Virus record (IMG/VR): IMGVR_UViG_3300025870_000095
Location: 1 to 20,995 of that record
Length of the DNA stretch: 20,995 bases
Strand: one strand, 5' to 3'
Source: a virus
In this document: positions 1 to 5,830 of the stretch, in pieces
Layout: every line of letters starts with the position of its first letter
Position numbering within the stretch: position 1 is the first letter of the stretch
The notes under the pieces: model-generated
What the model was told of the DNA's origin: nothing
The model's input: the letters and a program-made list of their open reading frames with translations, nothing else
Databases searched by the model: none
Translations under genes and position numbers: made by a program

Positions 1-479
1 TTCCACGTCAATTCGATACGTTCTTCGCCGGACTCACCCCAAAACCATTCGCATCCACACTCTTCGATAATAGGAAGGATTGCTTTGAGATTCTTAACAC
101 CTTCGTCACTACCATCGAAGCAAAAAGTACTATCGTCTTGTTGTTCAGGCGTGTTGCAAACAAACCCAGGCTGACTCGTATCGTAATCATCGGTGTTTAG
201 ATTCGAGTAGCTCATGCCTGTGCCGTTACACTCAGCACAATCTTCGTCATCCTCGTCGTATCCCTCACCATCACAGAACTCACATTCTGCTTCGTCATCA
301 TCATATACTTCGCAGTCTTGGCTATGATTAAAGAGAACTTTTGAAAAGTCAATTTCTGTCCCATCATCAAATTCAAAAGGAACGTCCTCCCAAGCACATG
401 TTTGGCAGCAGTAATGATTCCATCCTACATACCAGCCTTCTTCACGAAGACGTTCTTGAAGCTTACGAAATCCGTTCAT
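1..479 (-). CDS. Cysteine-rich protein with DnaJ-type zinc motifs (3' end cut by window edge)
   Basis: A reading frame starts at the ATG at 479 and stays open to the left edge of the window, so about 159 residues are visible and the C-terminus is missing. Residues 24-28 read CCQTC. Residues 66-69 and 81-84 form two CxxCxGxG motifs (CEFCDGEG and CAECNGTG), the zinc-binding repeat of DnaJ, here with a very acidic spacer between them. The N-terminal part (EEGWYVGWNHYCCQTCAW, then NHSQDCE) resembles the DUF6891 style of small phage/bacterial proteins, by memory of the family. There is no J domain, so this is not DnaJ itself; a metal-binding or protein-binding role is inferred. The start overlaps the upstream stop as ATGA (476-479), which supports it. 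Function unknown. Confidence 0.8.
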   Translation of the reverse strand, partial: MNGFRKLQERLREEGWYVGWNHYCCQTCAWEDVPFEFDDGTEIDFSKVLFNHSQDCEVYDDDEAECEFCDGEGYDEDDEDCAECNGTGMSYSNLNTDDYDTSQPGFVCNTPEQQDDSTFCFDGSDEGVKNLKAILPIIEECGCEWFWGESGEERIELTW

Positions 480-694
480 GCCAGCTTACCTAAAATCCAA
501 GGAAGTACGTCATCACAATAGATGTCCATAATTTCTTGAGCAGTAAAGCCGAAGCCCTGCATATGATCGATGAACTGATCTTGATCAATTTCTTCTTTCG
601 AAGCTCGTTCAACGATATCTAGAACGAGTTCACCAAGTTCACCTTCTAAATAATACGAAGGAACAGCTGCGTTAAGATGAAGTTTAGTAATCAT
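476..694 (-). CDS. Hypothetical acidic protein, 72 aa
   Basis: I do not recognise this protein. The chosen start (ATG at 694, reading MITKLHLNAAVPSYYLEG) overlaps the stop of the upstream small gene as ATGA; an ATG 15 bases earlier (709) is the alternative, but neither has a strong ribosome binding site. The product is acidic, with a helix-rich C-terminal half (EEIDQDQFIDHMQGFGFTA), no cysteine motif beyond a single Cys and no membrane segment. It ends in an ATGA overlap with the next gene, so it is probably translated by coupling within the 1154-to-1 run. Nothing more can be said about function. Confidence 0.65.
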   Translation of the reverse strand: MITKLHLNAAVPSYYLEGELGELVLDIVERASKEEIDQDQFIDHMQGFGFTAQEIMDIYCDDVLPWILGKLA

Positions 695-789
695 ATCATT
701 GTTATCCATGTTGAGGCTGCTACAGCAAGTATACACATAAAGACAGGAATCATGATGAGACCTACAGTTCGAAATATTAGATCTCTCAT
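691..789 (-). CDS. Very small single-span membrane peptide, 32 aa
   Basis: ATG at 789 overlaps the stop of the upstream gene (ATGA) and is preceded by CAGGAG with eight bases of spacing, a good ribosome binding site. The peptide reads MRDLIFRTVGLIMIPVFMC and continues ILAVAASTWITMI: positively charged first residues followed by one hydrophobic span of roughly 20 residues. Its stop overlaps the next start as ATGA. Overlap at both ends plus a strong binding site make it likely real in spite of its size. Role unknown; a small membrane effector is possible. Confidence 0.6.
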   Translation of the reverse strand: MRDLIFRTVGLIMIPVFMCILAVAASTWITMI

Positions 790-1154
790 GCAAATAACTC
801 CTGTTGAACTGGGGCTGAAAGGTTTTTAGGACGTAGCATCTTCATCATGTTACTGTTGATGTAGTGACCACGTCCCTTTTCAGTACGAATCATGTAATAG
901 TCAGCATTCTTACGAGGATCGCCAGTAGGTAAGTCTCGATTGATATAAGCGACATGACCTTGAATCGTACCTGCGCCACCAGTCCACTCAACCTTGTCAC
1001 CTACATCAGCGAAGTCACAGTTGACTTTCCAATTGCCATCCTGCTTGATAACCAAAGCTTTTGGATTAGGATAAGTCAAACGAACAGTTTCAGCCATACG
1101 CTTATCAGCGAAAGGACCTGCTTTACGAAAACCATTACAAACTAGAAAGAACAT
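786..1154 (-). CDS. Hypothetical protein, 122 aa
   Basis: Start ATG at 1154 is preceded by AAGG about seven bases upstream. The protein begins MFFLVCNGFRKAGPFADKR and contains a central stretch, VGDKVEWTGGAGTIQGHVAY (about residues 52-71), that looks like a small beta-barrel or KOW/SH3-like fold (V-G-D-x-V-x-W, then G-T-I-x-G). The C-terminal PVQQELFA resembles a beta-clamp or polymerase-binding tail (Q-x-x-L-F type), which is an inference only. It follows about 120 bp of non-coding sequence containing a candidate promoter and heads the small coupled run towards position 1. I do not recognise the family. Confidence 0.75.
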   Translation of the reverse strand: MFFLVCNGFRKAGPFADKRMAETVRLTYPNPKALVIKQDGNWKVNCDFADVGDKVEWTGGAGTIQGHVAYINRDLPTGDPRKNADYYMIRTEKGRGHYINSNMMKMLRPKNLSAPVQQELFA

Positions 1155-1186
1155 ATAAAAACCTTATCAATTAATTTATGAGTACC

Positions 1187-1215
1187 ATTCTAACAGGATT
1201 TTTGCCGCTTGTACA
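1187..1215 (-). promoter_or_regulatory. Candidate sigma-70 promoter (imperfect)
   Basis: On the minus strand TGTACA (1210-1215) and TAGAAT (1187-1192) are separated by 17 bases, matching the consensus at 4/6 and 5/6 positions. It lies in the non-coding stretch 1155-1275 just upstream of the 122 aa gene. The rest of that stretch holds only A-rich runs on the minus strand, with no clear hairpin. Weaker than the three perfect promoters in this window. Confidence 0.35.
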
Positions 1216-1275
1216 CCTTTTTTTCACTTTTTTTAGATCATTTAGGAATAAGGATATAACTAAAGTGAATAAGGG

Positions 1276-1713
1276 TCATCTTCCCATTCTGGAGATCTCT
1301 TTAGCTTGCTCGGTTCCTCGCATGACTGGGACTGCGTTGGACTTGTGCATTGTAGCGATTCCGATGACGAGGTCTCCTGTGTACTGCTGTCGTTCTGATC
1401 TTCCTGCCGACTGGCCAGGCGCAAGCTTGTTCGGCGCTGGGAGGCTTGACGATGGATAGTGCGGTGTCTCGCGGCGATACGATGTGTTCGGTTCATAAGC
1501 TTTGAATTCCTTTTTTACTGTTACTTTACCGTGGCAATAATCGAGATATTCTTCGAACGTATCATAGCGCAAATCATGATTGCCGGATTGTTTCATTTGC
1601 TTGTTGTGAGTGCGCCAAGCTAGCTGAAGCTCATTAATACGACCTTTAGTTAGCTTACGCTTGGGTTTACGAGTATTGAGAGAGTTGGCCCCTCGGATTA
1701 GATGCATAGTCAT
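1276..1713 (-). CDS. Conserved T4-like phage protein of unknown function, 145 aa
   Basis: The start is set at the ATG at 1713, preceded by GGAG with nine bases of spacing; the in-frame GTG at 1728 sits on top of that binding site and is unlikely. The N-terminus is basic (TRKPKRKLTKGRINELQLAW), then comes an aromatic/acidic part (YDTFEEYLDYCHGK), and the C-terminal block YTGDLVIGIATMHKSNAVPV is a signature I recall from many T4-like marine phages, where function is unknown. It is the first gene after a perfect sigma-70 promoter (1744-1772), so it is probably expressed early. The basic N-terminus would fit nucleic-acid binding, which is inference. Confidence 0.85.
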   Translation of the reverse strand: MTMHLIRGANSLNTRKPKRKLTKGRINELQLAWRTHNKQMKQSGNHDLRYDTFEEYLDYCHGKVTVKKEFKAYEPNTSYRRETPHYPSSSLPAPNKLAPGQSAGRSERQQYTGDLVIGIATMHKSNAVPVMRGTEQAKEISRMGR

Positions 1714-1743
1714 TATACAGATCTCCACGATTCAATATTTTCT

Positions 1744-1772
1744 ATTATACCAGGATCTGACATGATTGTCAA
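1744..1772 (-). promoter_or_regulatory. Perfect sigma-70 promoter
   Basis: The minus strand reads TTGACA (1767-1772), 17 bases, then TATAAT (1744-1749), an exact consensus match with ideal spacing. A G precedes the -35 box, as in the two other perfect sites. It sits between the A-type carrier gene (stop at 1786) and the 145 aa gene; predicted transcription start is near 1737. Confidence 0.85.
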
Positions 1773-1785
1773 CTGTTTATTTCAA

Positions 1786-2106
1786 TTAAACAGTAAAACT
1801 TTCACCACAGCCACATTCTGCTGCTACATTTGGGTTTCTAAACACAAATCCTTCGTTTAATCCGGTACGAATAAAGTCTACTGCAGTTCCGTCTATGTAC
1901 ACATTACTTTTAGGATCTACGAATACATCTACATCACCGCATTTAGATATTATATCATCTTCTTGTGGAATGTCAACAAATTCTATAATATATGCTAGGC
2001 CAGAGCATCCGGTGGTTGTTACACCAAGACGGATACCTGCCCCTTTATTACGAGCTTTAAGACTCTTAATAGCATGTTCTTGAGCTTTTTGTGACATAGT
2101 AATCAT
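1786..2106 (-). CDS. iscA-like: A-type iron-sulfur carrier protein (IscA/ErpA/HesB family)
   Basis: A-type carriers accept Fe-S clusters or iron from a scaffold such as IscU and pass them to client enzymes. The 106 residues equal the usual length of bacterial IscA. The three ligand cysteines are present: Cys34 in TTGCSGLAY, and Cys98 and Cys100 in the AAECGCGESF tail. The body (IRLGVTTTGCSG; VFVDPKSNVYIDGTAVDF) follows the family closely. The start is taken at 2106, one base after the nuclease stop; Met4 (2097) is an alternative. It lies in the same gene run as IscU and glutaredoxin, separated from them by the nuclease and two unknowns. Whether it corresponds to IscA, SufA or ErpA cannot be decided by eye. 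Confidence 0.93.
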   Translation of the reverse strand: MITMSQKAQEHAIKSLKARNKGAGIRLGVTTTGCSGLAYIIEFVDIPQEDDIISKCGDVDVFVDPKSNVYIDGTAVDFIRTGLNEGFVFRNPNVAAECGCGESFTV

Positions 2107-2107
2107 A

Positions 2108-2614
2108 TTACTTTGCTTCTTTTGCGCTCTTTTTTTCCATCAGAATGACTGCTTTGTCGTACTTAGCTTTGTCAACGATACCTTCTGATAGGAGTCGTTC
2201 ACGATTGACCAAGTGAGCTGCTTGAGTCTCTTCCTTACTTCCACCGAAATAAGGTACACAATGACCTTCTTCAGCCATGATCTCAGTCACTCGGCACCAA
2301 CGGTCATTCTTTCCATCGTAGACTTCGAAGTCACCAAGTACTCGACCGAACTTACCTTTCATGTCTTCGCCATGCTTGTCTTCGGTCGTCATTAGTTTAG
2401 CACCACCTTTCAGTAATACTTTCAAGCGAGCCTTTGCAGCTTCACCGAATAAATCTTCGACCCTATCACTAGTACGTGACTCGGGTGTATCGATACCCAT
2501 GATCCGTACGCGCTCGTCTGTGAGCGTGATGCCGAAGCCTAAATCAATGTCTACGTCTACCGTATCTCCATCGACTACCTTGAGTACTTTTACATCGTAC
2601 TTATTGTGCTGCAT
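2108..2614 (-). CDS. Staphylococcal nuclease-like (thermonuclease) protein
   Basis: This is an SNase-fold phosphodiesterase that would cleave DNA or RNA using Ca2+. The core VVDGDTVDVDID (13-24) and VRIMGIDTPES (36-46) are clear. Catalytic residues align: Arg37, Glu45 and Arg91 correspond to Arg35, Glu43 and Arg87 of the staphylococcal enzyme, with Asp42 as a metal ligand. Length 168 is normal for a single-domain form. There is no signal peptide, so it should act in the cytoplasm; a role in host nucleic acid breakdown is inferred. ATG at 2614 has AAGGAG nine bases upstream, and this initiation region is almost identical to that of nrdA. Confidence 0.92.
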   Translation of the reverse strand: MQHNKYDVKVLKVVDGDTVDVDIDLGFGITLTDERVRIMGIDTPESRTSDRVEDLFGEAAKARLKVLLKGGAKLMTTEDKHGEDMKGKFGRVLGDFEVYDGKNDRWCRVTEIMAEEGHCVPYFGGSKEETQAAHLVNRERLLSEGIVDKAKYDKAVILMEKKSAKEAK

Positions 2615-2629
2615 TTTATTATTCTCCTT
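2606..2629 (-). repeat. Shared translation initiation sequence, copy 1 (second copy 12558-12581)
   Basis: The 24 bases covering the ribosome binding site, ATG and first two codons after it of the nuclease gene match those of nrdA (12558-12581) with a single difference. Both proteins therefore start Met-Gln-His. A second pair of genes shares an identical 16-base initiation stretch (16492-16507 and 18218-18233). Confidence 0.7.
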
Positions 2630-2916
2630 TAACTAAATTTTTTTTGTAACCATTTGAATGTTGCGTATATGGATAAACCATAAAATGCTAACACGCTCAT
2701 TGGTAGTGCAATGTAAGCGAGTTCCCAAGGACTTAAAAATAATACTTGCCACGTAAAATCAGCTACTGCTTGCGCATCACCGATATCTGCCATTTCCATA
2801 GAACCTAACTCATCAGTCAATTCAACTTCATGTTCGTTTACAAAGTCAAACCACTGTTCGCTGGTAAGACACACCATATCATCAGGACATTGATGTGCTT
2901 GGACTACTTGTTCCAT
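2629..2916 (-). CDS. Hypothetical membrane protein, 95 aa
   Basis: Not recognised. The first 50 residues are acidic and soluble-looking (EQWFDFVNEHEVELTDELGS), followed by hydrophobic segments around residues 55-88 (WQVLFLSPWELAY and IALPMSVLAFYGLSIYATF) and a basic end (KWLQKKFS). This suggests one or two membrane spans with a basic cytoplasmic tail. The start overlaps the upstream stop as TGATG at 2916, indicating coupling to the gene before it. It sits between IscU and the nuclease, but nothing in it points to Fe-S work. Confidence 0.75.
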   Translation of the reverse strand: MEQVVQAHQCPDDMVCLTSEQWFDFVNEHEVELTDELGSMEMADIGDAQAVADFTWQVLFLSPWELAYIALPMSVLAFYGLSIYATFKWLQKKFS

Positions 2917-3104
2917 CAGTAATCTACTTTTCGCCTCGTAAGCTCATTGCGAATTTTTTGCTTGAGCTTTGGCAAAGTGTTGCGACCTTCAAGAGCATTC
3001 TTCAGCTCGTCAGTCGAAATATTTTTAATGTAAGATCGTCGTGTTTCAGTCTTACCAGATTGTCGGTCTTTAACAACAGTGTCTTCTTTATATTTAATAG
3101 GCAT
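2916..3104 (-). CDS. Conserved small basic phage protein, 62 aa
   Basis: The product is basic and ends LPKLKQKIRNELTRRKVDY. The pattern of an N-terminal MPIKYK-type start, a middle YIKNISTDEL and a final K-x-K-x-K-I-R-N-E-L-x-R-R resembles a short protein I recall from T4-like cyanophages, of unknown function. The TAATG overlap with the IscU stop (3104-3106) ties its translation to that of IscU. A nucleic-acid-binding role would fit the charge but is not shown. Confidence 0.8.
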   Translation of the reverse strand: MPIKYKEDTVVKDRQSGKTETRRSYIKNISTDELKNALEGRNTLPKLKQKIRNELTRRKVDY

Positions 3105-3487
3105 TATACTTCCTCATGTTTTTGTCTATAGTCATTTACTGCAGCTTTGATTGCGTCTTCTGCAAGTACACTACAGTGGATTTTAACTGGTGGGAGGGCA
3201 AGCTCTGAAGCAAGGTCTGTGTTCTTAATCGCTTCAGCTTCATCAAGACTTCTTCCTTTAACCCATTCGGTAAGCAAGCTGGAAGACGCGATAGCACTTC
3301 CGCATCCGTAAGTTTTGAACTTTGCATCTAATATCACTCCATCTTTTACTTGTATTTGTAACTTCATAACATCGCCACATGCCGGAGCACCGACCATGCC
3401 TGTTCCTACATCATCATCTTTCTCGTCCATCCTACCGACATTGCGAGGATTTTCATAATGATCTATCACTTTATCAGAGTACGCCAC
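3104..3487 (-). CDS. iscU: IscU/NifU-N-type iron-sulfur cluster scaffold protein
   Basis: IscU is the scaffold on which a [2Fe-2S] cluster is built from IscS-supplied sulfur before chaperone-assisted transfer. All key residues are present: Cys37 and Asp39 in GAPACGDVM, Cys62 in TYGCGSAIASSS, and His104-Cys105 in VKIHCSVLAEDAIKAA. The LPPVK motif that HscA-type Hsp70 binds is at residues 98-102. Length 127 is that of bacterial IscU. Translation begins at GTG (3487) with AAGGA seven bases upstream, and the gene overlaps the glutaredoxin gene by 14 bp. No IscS, HscA or HscB is seen here, so it would depend on the host cysteine desulfurase and chaperones. A functional scaffold is well supported. 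Confidence 0.96.
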   Translation of the reverse strand: MAYSDKVIDHYENPRNVGRMDEKDDDVGTGMVGAPACGDVMKLQIQVKDGVILDAKFKTYGCGSAIASSSLLTEWVKGRSLDEAEAIKNTDLASELALPPVKIHCSVLAEDAIKAAVNDYRQKHEEV

Positions 3488-3710
3488 TTGGAATCCTTAA
3501 GTGTTTTTTAAGATTGTTAAGATTACCTATGTAATTACCGTCAGAGAAAATATGAGGCATAGTTCGAGTATCGCAACCGGTTGCTACTAGTTCTTTATAA
3601 TACATGGTAATTCCTGCATCATAGTATTGATACGGCTTTCCATATTTCCTACATTCTTTTACAGCTTGTGTACAGTACCCACATCCGCGAGTACCATAAA
3701 TCTTAATCAT
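3474..3710 (-). CDS. Glutaredoxin, dithiol CGYC type, 78 aa
   Basis: This is a compact thioredoxin-fold protein, MIKIYGTRGCGYCTQAV, with active-site Cys10-Gly-Tyr-Cys13 and the TMPHIF cis-proline loop followed by the GNL glutathione-site region. The start is the ATG at 3710, preceded by GAGGAA about seven bases upstream; the longer in-frame extension upstream belongs to another frame's small gene. The start overlaps the stop of that small gene as ATGA and the 3' end overlaps iscU. Glutaredoxins reduce disulfides using glutathione and can also carry [2Fe-2S]; the direct coupling to iscU makes the second role worth considering. It is distinct from the glutaredoxin domain fused to NrdB. Confidence 0.92.
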   Translation of the reverse strand: MIKIYGTRGCGYCTQAVKECRKYGKPYQYYDAGITMYYKELVATGCDTRTMPHIFSDGNYIGNLNNLKKHLRIPSGVL

Positions 3711-3853
3711 TGCCAAATTCCTCCACCACTGAAAAATCCAAAAAAAGTAAAACTTAATAATGCTAGTGCTGCTATTAGTCCATACCAAGTTTCTGAATCC
3801 GACCAATCTTGTCCCGCTTGGATTTGTTTATAGCGAGGTTTTTTCTTTGGCAT
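3707..3853 (-). CDS. Small single-span membrane protein, 48 aa
   Basis: The peptide starts MPKKKPRYKQIQAGQDWSD and then has one hydrophobic segment (about residues 24-41, YGLIAALALLSFTFFGFF) and ends GGGIWQ. ATG at 3853 has AGGAC upstream, and the stop overlaps the glutaredoxin start as ATGA. The basic head, W-x-D-x-x-T-W-Y pattern and single membrane span are like a short protein I recall from T4-like cyanophages. Function unknown. Confidence 0.7.
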   Translation of the reverse strand: MPKKKPRYKQIQAGQDWSDSETWYGLIAALALLSFTFFGFFSGGGIWQ

Positions 3854-3867
3854 TGCTTCGTCCTGAG

Positions 3868-4173
3868 TTAAGTTAGATCTTCACCATACCTGCCTCGTTC
3901 ACGATTACCATCACCATTAAGCTCAGTATGATCCTGTTGCTTATGTTTTTGATTTTTATCATTCCAGTCAAACTTCTCAGCTGCTTTAGGATACCGAGTT
4001 TCTGCTGGATGAATAGTTTGCCCAGGATCGTAAGGTCGTTCAGTAGGATTATCAGACTCGTAAGCTAAGTCTCTATCCTTTGAACCGAATATACGATCCC
4101 ACCCATCTTCATATTTTTTCGTTGCGGCTTTGCTTTTGATAGCATCGCCAGTAATATCGTTTTTTGCTGCCAC
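3868..4173 (-). CDS. Conserved small hydrophilic phage protein, 101 aa
   Basis: The N-terminus MAAKNDITGDAIKSKAATKK followed by YEDGWDRIFG is a pattern I recall from short T4-like phage proteins of unknown function. The rest is very hydrophilic, rich in Asp, Asn, Lys and Pro (YDPGQTIHPAETRYPKAAEK, then a Gln/His/Lys stretch), and is probably disordered. No membrane segment and no cysteines. It follows the methyltransferase gene by nine bases. Confidence 0.8.
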   Translation of the reverse strand: MAAKNDITGDAIKSKAATKKYEDGWDRIFGSKDRDLAYESDNPTERPYDPGQTIHPAETRYPKAAEKFDWNDKNQKHKQQDHTELNGDGNRERGRYGEDLT

Positions 4174-4182
4174 CGTCTTTCC

Positions 4183-4842
4183 TCAGATTTTCGCGCTACG
4201 GTACATTCTACCGCCCTTAATCGTATCTCGACGAAGTTCAAATGAGAGTCCACACTCTGCAAAGATTTCTTCGAGGTCCTCTTCCCAACGCCAATAAGTT
4301 TTTTGAAAACGATCGTACACATAATCGTCTGGCGTTGGTTCCGTATCACCATTAGCAGCAGGTGGTGCCCCGCCAAACGTCGAAAACATAGCTGACGTTG
4401 GATGATCATCCAATGCTTCTCTTACATTGCGCAAACCAATTCGTAGTTTCTCATCATTGACATGCGGCCATAGAGAATAAGCCCAAACAATATGTACTTT
4501 CTCATCGCCTAAAGACGAAAGGTCAAAATTATCATTGACAATAAACCTAGGCTTTTGAGCTTCGAGAACTTTAGGATTAATCTCGTGGTTAAGACCATAA
4601 TCAATAATCCTTTGATTCGTATCAAGACCAATATACTTACCAGTACCGTGAGTCTTAATTAGTCGTGCACCAAGTCGTAAAGACCCACAACCTAAATCTA
4701 AAAAGATTTTATCTTTGTCGTAAGCCATTAGCTCGTCATTAATAAAATCCCATTGCCATTTCTGAACTTCGGGCCAGTTACCACCTACCCATCGTCTATA
4801 TTGCTCCATACCGTAGTGTGGATCAACTGCTTCTTCACTCAT
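4183..4842 (-). CDS. Class I SAM-dependent methyltransferase
   Basis: The Rossmann motif I is clear at residues 47-54 (FLDLGCGS), with Asp74 of YIGLDTN as the expected acidic residue binding the SAM ribose. The segment VHIVWAYSLWPHVND (about 116-130) fits motif IV of small-molecule or glycan methyltransferases, and the C-terminus (KGGRMYRSAKI) ends in a strand. Length 219 fits a single-domain enzyme. There is no DPPY/NPPY motif, so an adenine or cytosine DNA methylase is unlikely. The closest style I recall is the LDLGCGSLR group seen beside polysaccharide genes; the substrate is unknown. GGGAG eight bases before ATG 4842 supports the start. Confidence 0.85.
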   Translation of the reverse strand: MSEEAVDPHYGMEQYRRWVGGNWPEVQKWQWDFINDELMAYDKDKIFLDLGCGSLRLGARLIKTHGTGKYIGLDTNQRIIDYGLNHEINPKVLEAQKPRFIVNDNFDLSSLGDEKVHIVWAYSLWPHVNDEKLRIGLRNVREALDDHPTSAMFSTFGGAPPAANGDTEPTPDDYVYDRFQKTYWRWEEDLEEIFAECGLSFELRRDTIKGGRMYRSAKI

Positions 4843-4845
4843 TAT

Positions 4846-5196
4846 CTAATCTCCCGGTTGCTTTTCTTTCCAATCATTAATGAATCGTAATTTACGCTCG
4901 TGGCTCCAACCGTCTGGACCTTCTGACAAGTATTTATTGTCATCGTCAAATAGTTCAAGCATACGAGCCTGATCAACGATTTGTTCATCAACAATTTCTT
5001 CTCCCAAGTATTTTTGAGAGAACTCTTTCAGCTCTTGTGCATGAACAGCTTCACCTGCCCACTGCTTTGCAAGTTCAGCGGTTAGCTCAACTTCCTCATT
5101 AAAAGATTGAAGTGCTTCAGTTGGTATAACGTAACGTTGTCTAAAACTCGTTGTGCACGTTAATACAACATACTGACCTTCAAGTTCGCTCTTCAT
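4846..5196 (-). CDS. Hypothetical acidic protein, 116 aa
   Basis: Not recognised with certainty. The protein begins with a likely beta-rich part (EGQYVVLTCTTSFRQRYVIP) and continues as acidic helices (ELTAELAKQWAGEAVHAQEL; IVDQARMLELFDDDNKYLSE), ending with WSHERKLRFINDWKEKQPGD. No membrane span or metal motif. The ATG at 5196 has TAGGAG seven to eight bases upstream, overlapping the stop of the small gene before it. It is only three bases from the methyltransferase start, so the two are surely co-transcribed. Confidence 0.8.
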   Translation of the reverse strand: MKSELEGQYVVLTCTTSFRQRYVIPTEALQSFNEEVELTAELAKQWAGEAVHAQELKEFSQKYLGEEIVDEQIVDQARMLELFDDDNKYLSEGPDGWSHERKLRFINDWKEKQPGD

Positions 5197-5205
5197 TATG
5201 TACTC

Positions 5206-5316
5206 CTATAATATAAAAATAATAGCTAAAATAAACCCCACATTCAAACCAATAGAACAAACAGTGATAAAGTCTTTAGTAAAACTTCTCTGCTCGAACT
5301 CTACAGTTTTGGGCAT
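5206..5316 (-). CDS. Very small membrane peptide, 36 aa
   Basis: ATG at 5316 is preceded by TAGGAG with five bases of spacing. The peptide reads MPKTVEFEQRSFTKDFITVC and then SIGLNVGFILAIIFIL: a charged soluble head and one C-terminal hydrophobic span of about 18-20 residues. The stop codon TAG lies within the ribosome binding site of the next gene. It belongs to a chain of three tiny genes (5601 to 5206). Likely a tail-anchored membrane peptide; function unknown. Confidence 0.6.
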   Translation of the reverse strand: MPKTVEFEQRSFTKDFITVCSIGLNVGFILAIIFIL

Positions 5317-5323
5317 GTAACTC

Positions 5324-5473
5324 CTAGTCGTTGTAATTGATGGATTTCGTCAACTTTTGTTTCTCAGTAATCTTATCCTGAGCTTGCTGAGAAACAACAG
5401 CGGTTATTCCCCCGAACACCATAGGACACATCATAACGCTAAGAATACCTAACAATAACCCTAGGTTTTCCAC
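5324..5473 (-). CDS. Small single-span membrane protein, GTG start, 49 aa
   Basis: The frame opens with GTG at 5473, with GAGG about ten bases upstream, and overlaps the end of the upstream small gene by 13 bp. The product has an N-terminal hydrophobic span (ENLGLLLGILSVMMCPMVFG, residues 2-21, extending to about 27) and a short polar tail (QDKITEKQKLTKSINYND). The layout, an N-terminal anchor and a charged C-terminus, would suit a small inner-membrane protein. No family recognised. The GTG start is inferred from overlap and open frame. Confidence 0.55.
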   Translation of the reverse strand: MENLGLLLGILSVMMCPMVFGGITAVVSQQAQDKITEKQKLTKSINYND

Positions 5474-5601
5474 TTAGCTTTTTCCTCACCCTTAATCAGT
5501 TTACGAGTACTATTGGGCGCACCAAAGTCTCGCTCATAAACTGTTTTCCCACGATCGGGACTTTCATAAATTTTAGGAACGCGCTTTACACTATCGTTCA
5601 T
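5461..5601 (-). CDS. Conserved small phage protein, 46 aa
   Basis: ATG at 5601 has AGGAG with seven bases of spacing. The peptide contains KIYESPDRGKTVYERDFGAP (residues 10-29), a pattern I recall from tiny conserved proteins in T4-like marine phages (E-S-P-D-x-G-K-T-V-x-x-R). It is hydrophilic, ends in a basic tail, and has no cysteines or membrane segment. Function unknown. Confidence 0.7.
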   Translation of the reverse strand: MNDSVKRVPKIYESPDRGKTVYERDFGAPNSTRKLIKGEEKAKWKT

Positions 5602-5611
5602 ATCAAATCTC

Positions 5612-5830
5612 CTAATATTTCTGATCGTTCTTTAATCTTCTCTGAATTCTGTATATTATATATTCAGCCTCAGGAAGGTCATCACCCATAAACTCAATAA
5701 CTTTATCTATCATATCGAGCTTTTCTATTTCATCATGCATGCGCTGAGCATGCCTCAGCCGAGCGTACATCTCAGAAAACTCGTGAGGTCCGAACGGCTT
5801 TTTGTTCTTGTTAGAATCTTTTTCGTTCAC
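5612..5830 (-). CDS. Hypothetical helical protein, 72 aa
   Basis: The start is placed at GTG 5830, whose last two bases overlap the TGA stop of the DUF454 gene (GTGA); a TTG nine bases earlier (5839) is a weaker alternative. The protein has a basic Asn/Lys-rich head and then charged helices (EFSEMYARLRHAQRMHDEIE; LPEAEYIIYRIQRRLKND). No membrane span or cysteine. Function unknown; probably translated by coupling with the DUF454 protein. Confidence 0.7.
   Translation of the reverse strand: MNEKDSNKNKKPFGPHEFSEMYARLRHAQRMHDEIEKLDMIDKVIEFMGDDLPEAEYIIYRIQRRLKNDQKY

Noticed and set aside
1216-1275. A-rich runs after the 145 aa gene as a terminator
   Set aside because: On the transcribed strand no GC-rich hairpin precedes a U-run, so an intrinsic terminator is not supported.
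1178-1459. Plus-strand open frame over the 145 aa gene and the gap before it
   Set aside because: It runs opposite to a gene with conserved phage motifs and shows no family resemblance.
3711-3806. Longer glutaredoxin start at 3806
   Set aside because: The extension is the 48 aa membrane gene read in another frame; the ATG at 3710 has its own ribosome binding site.
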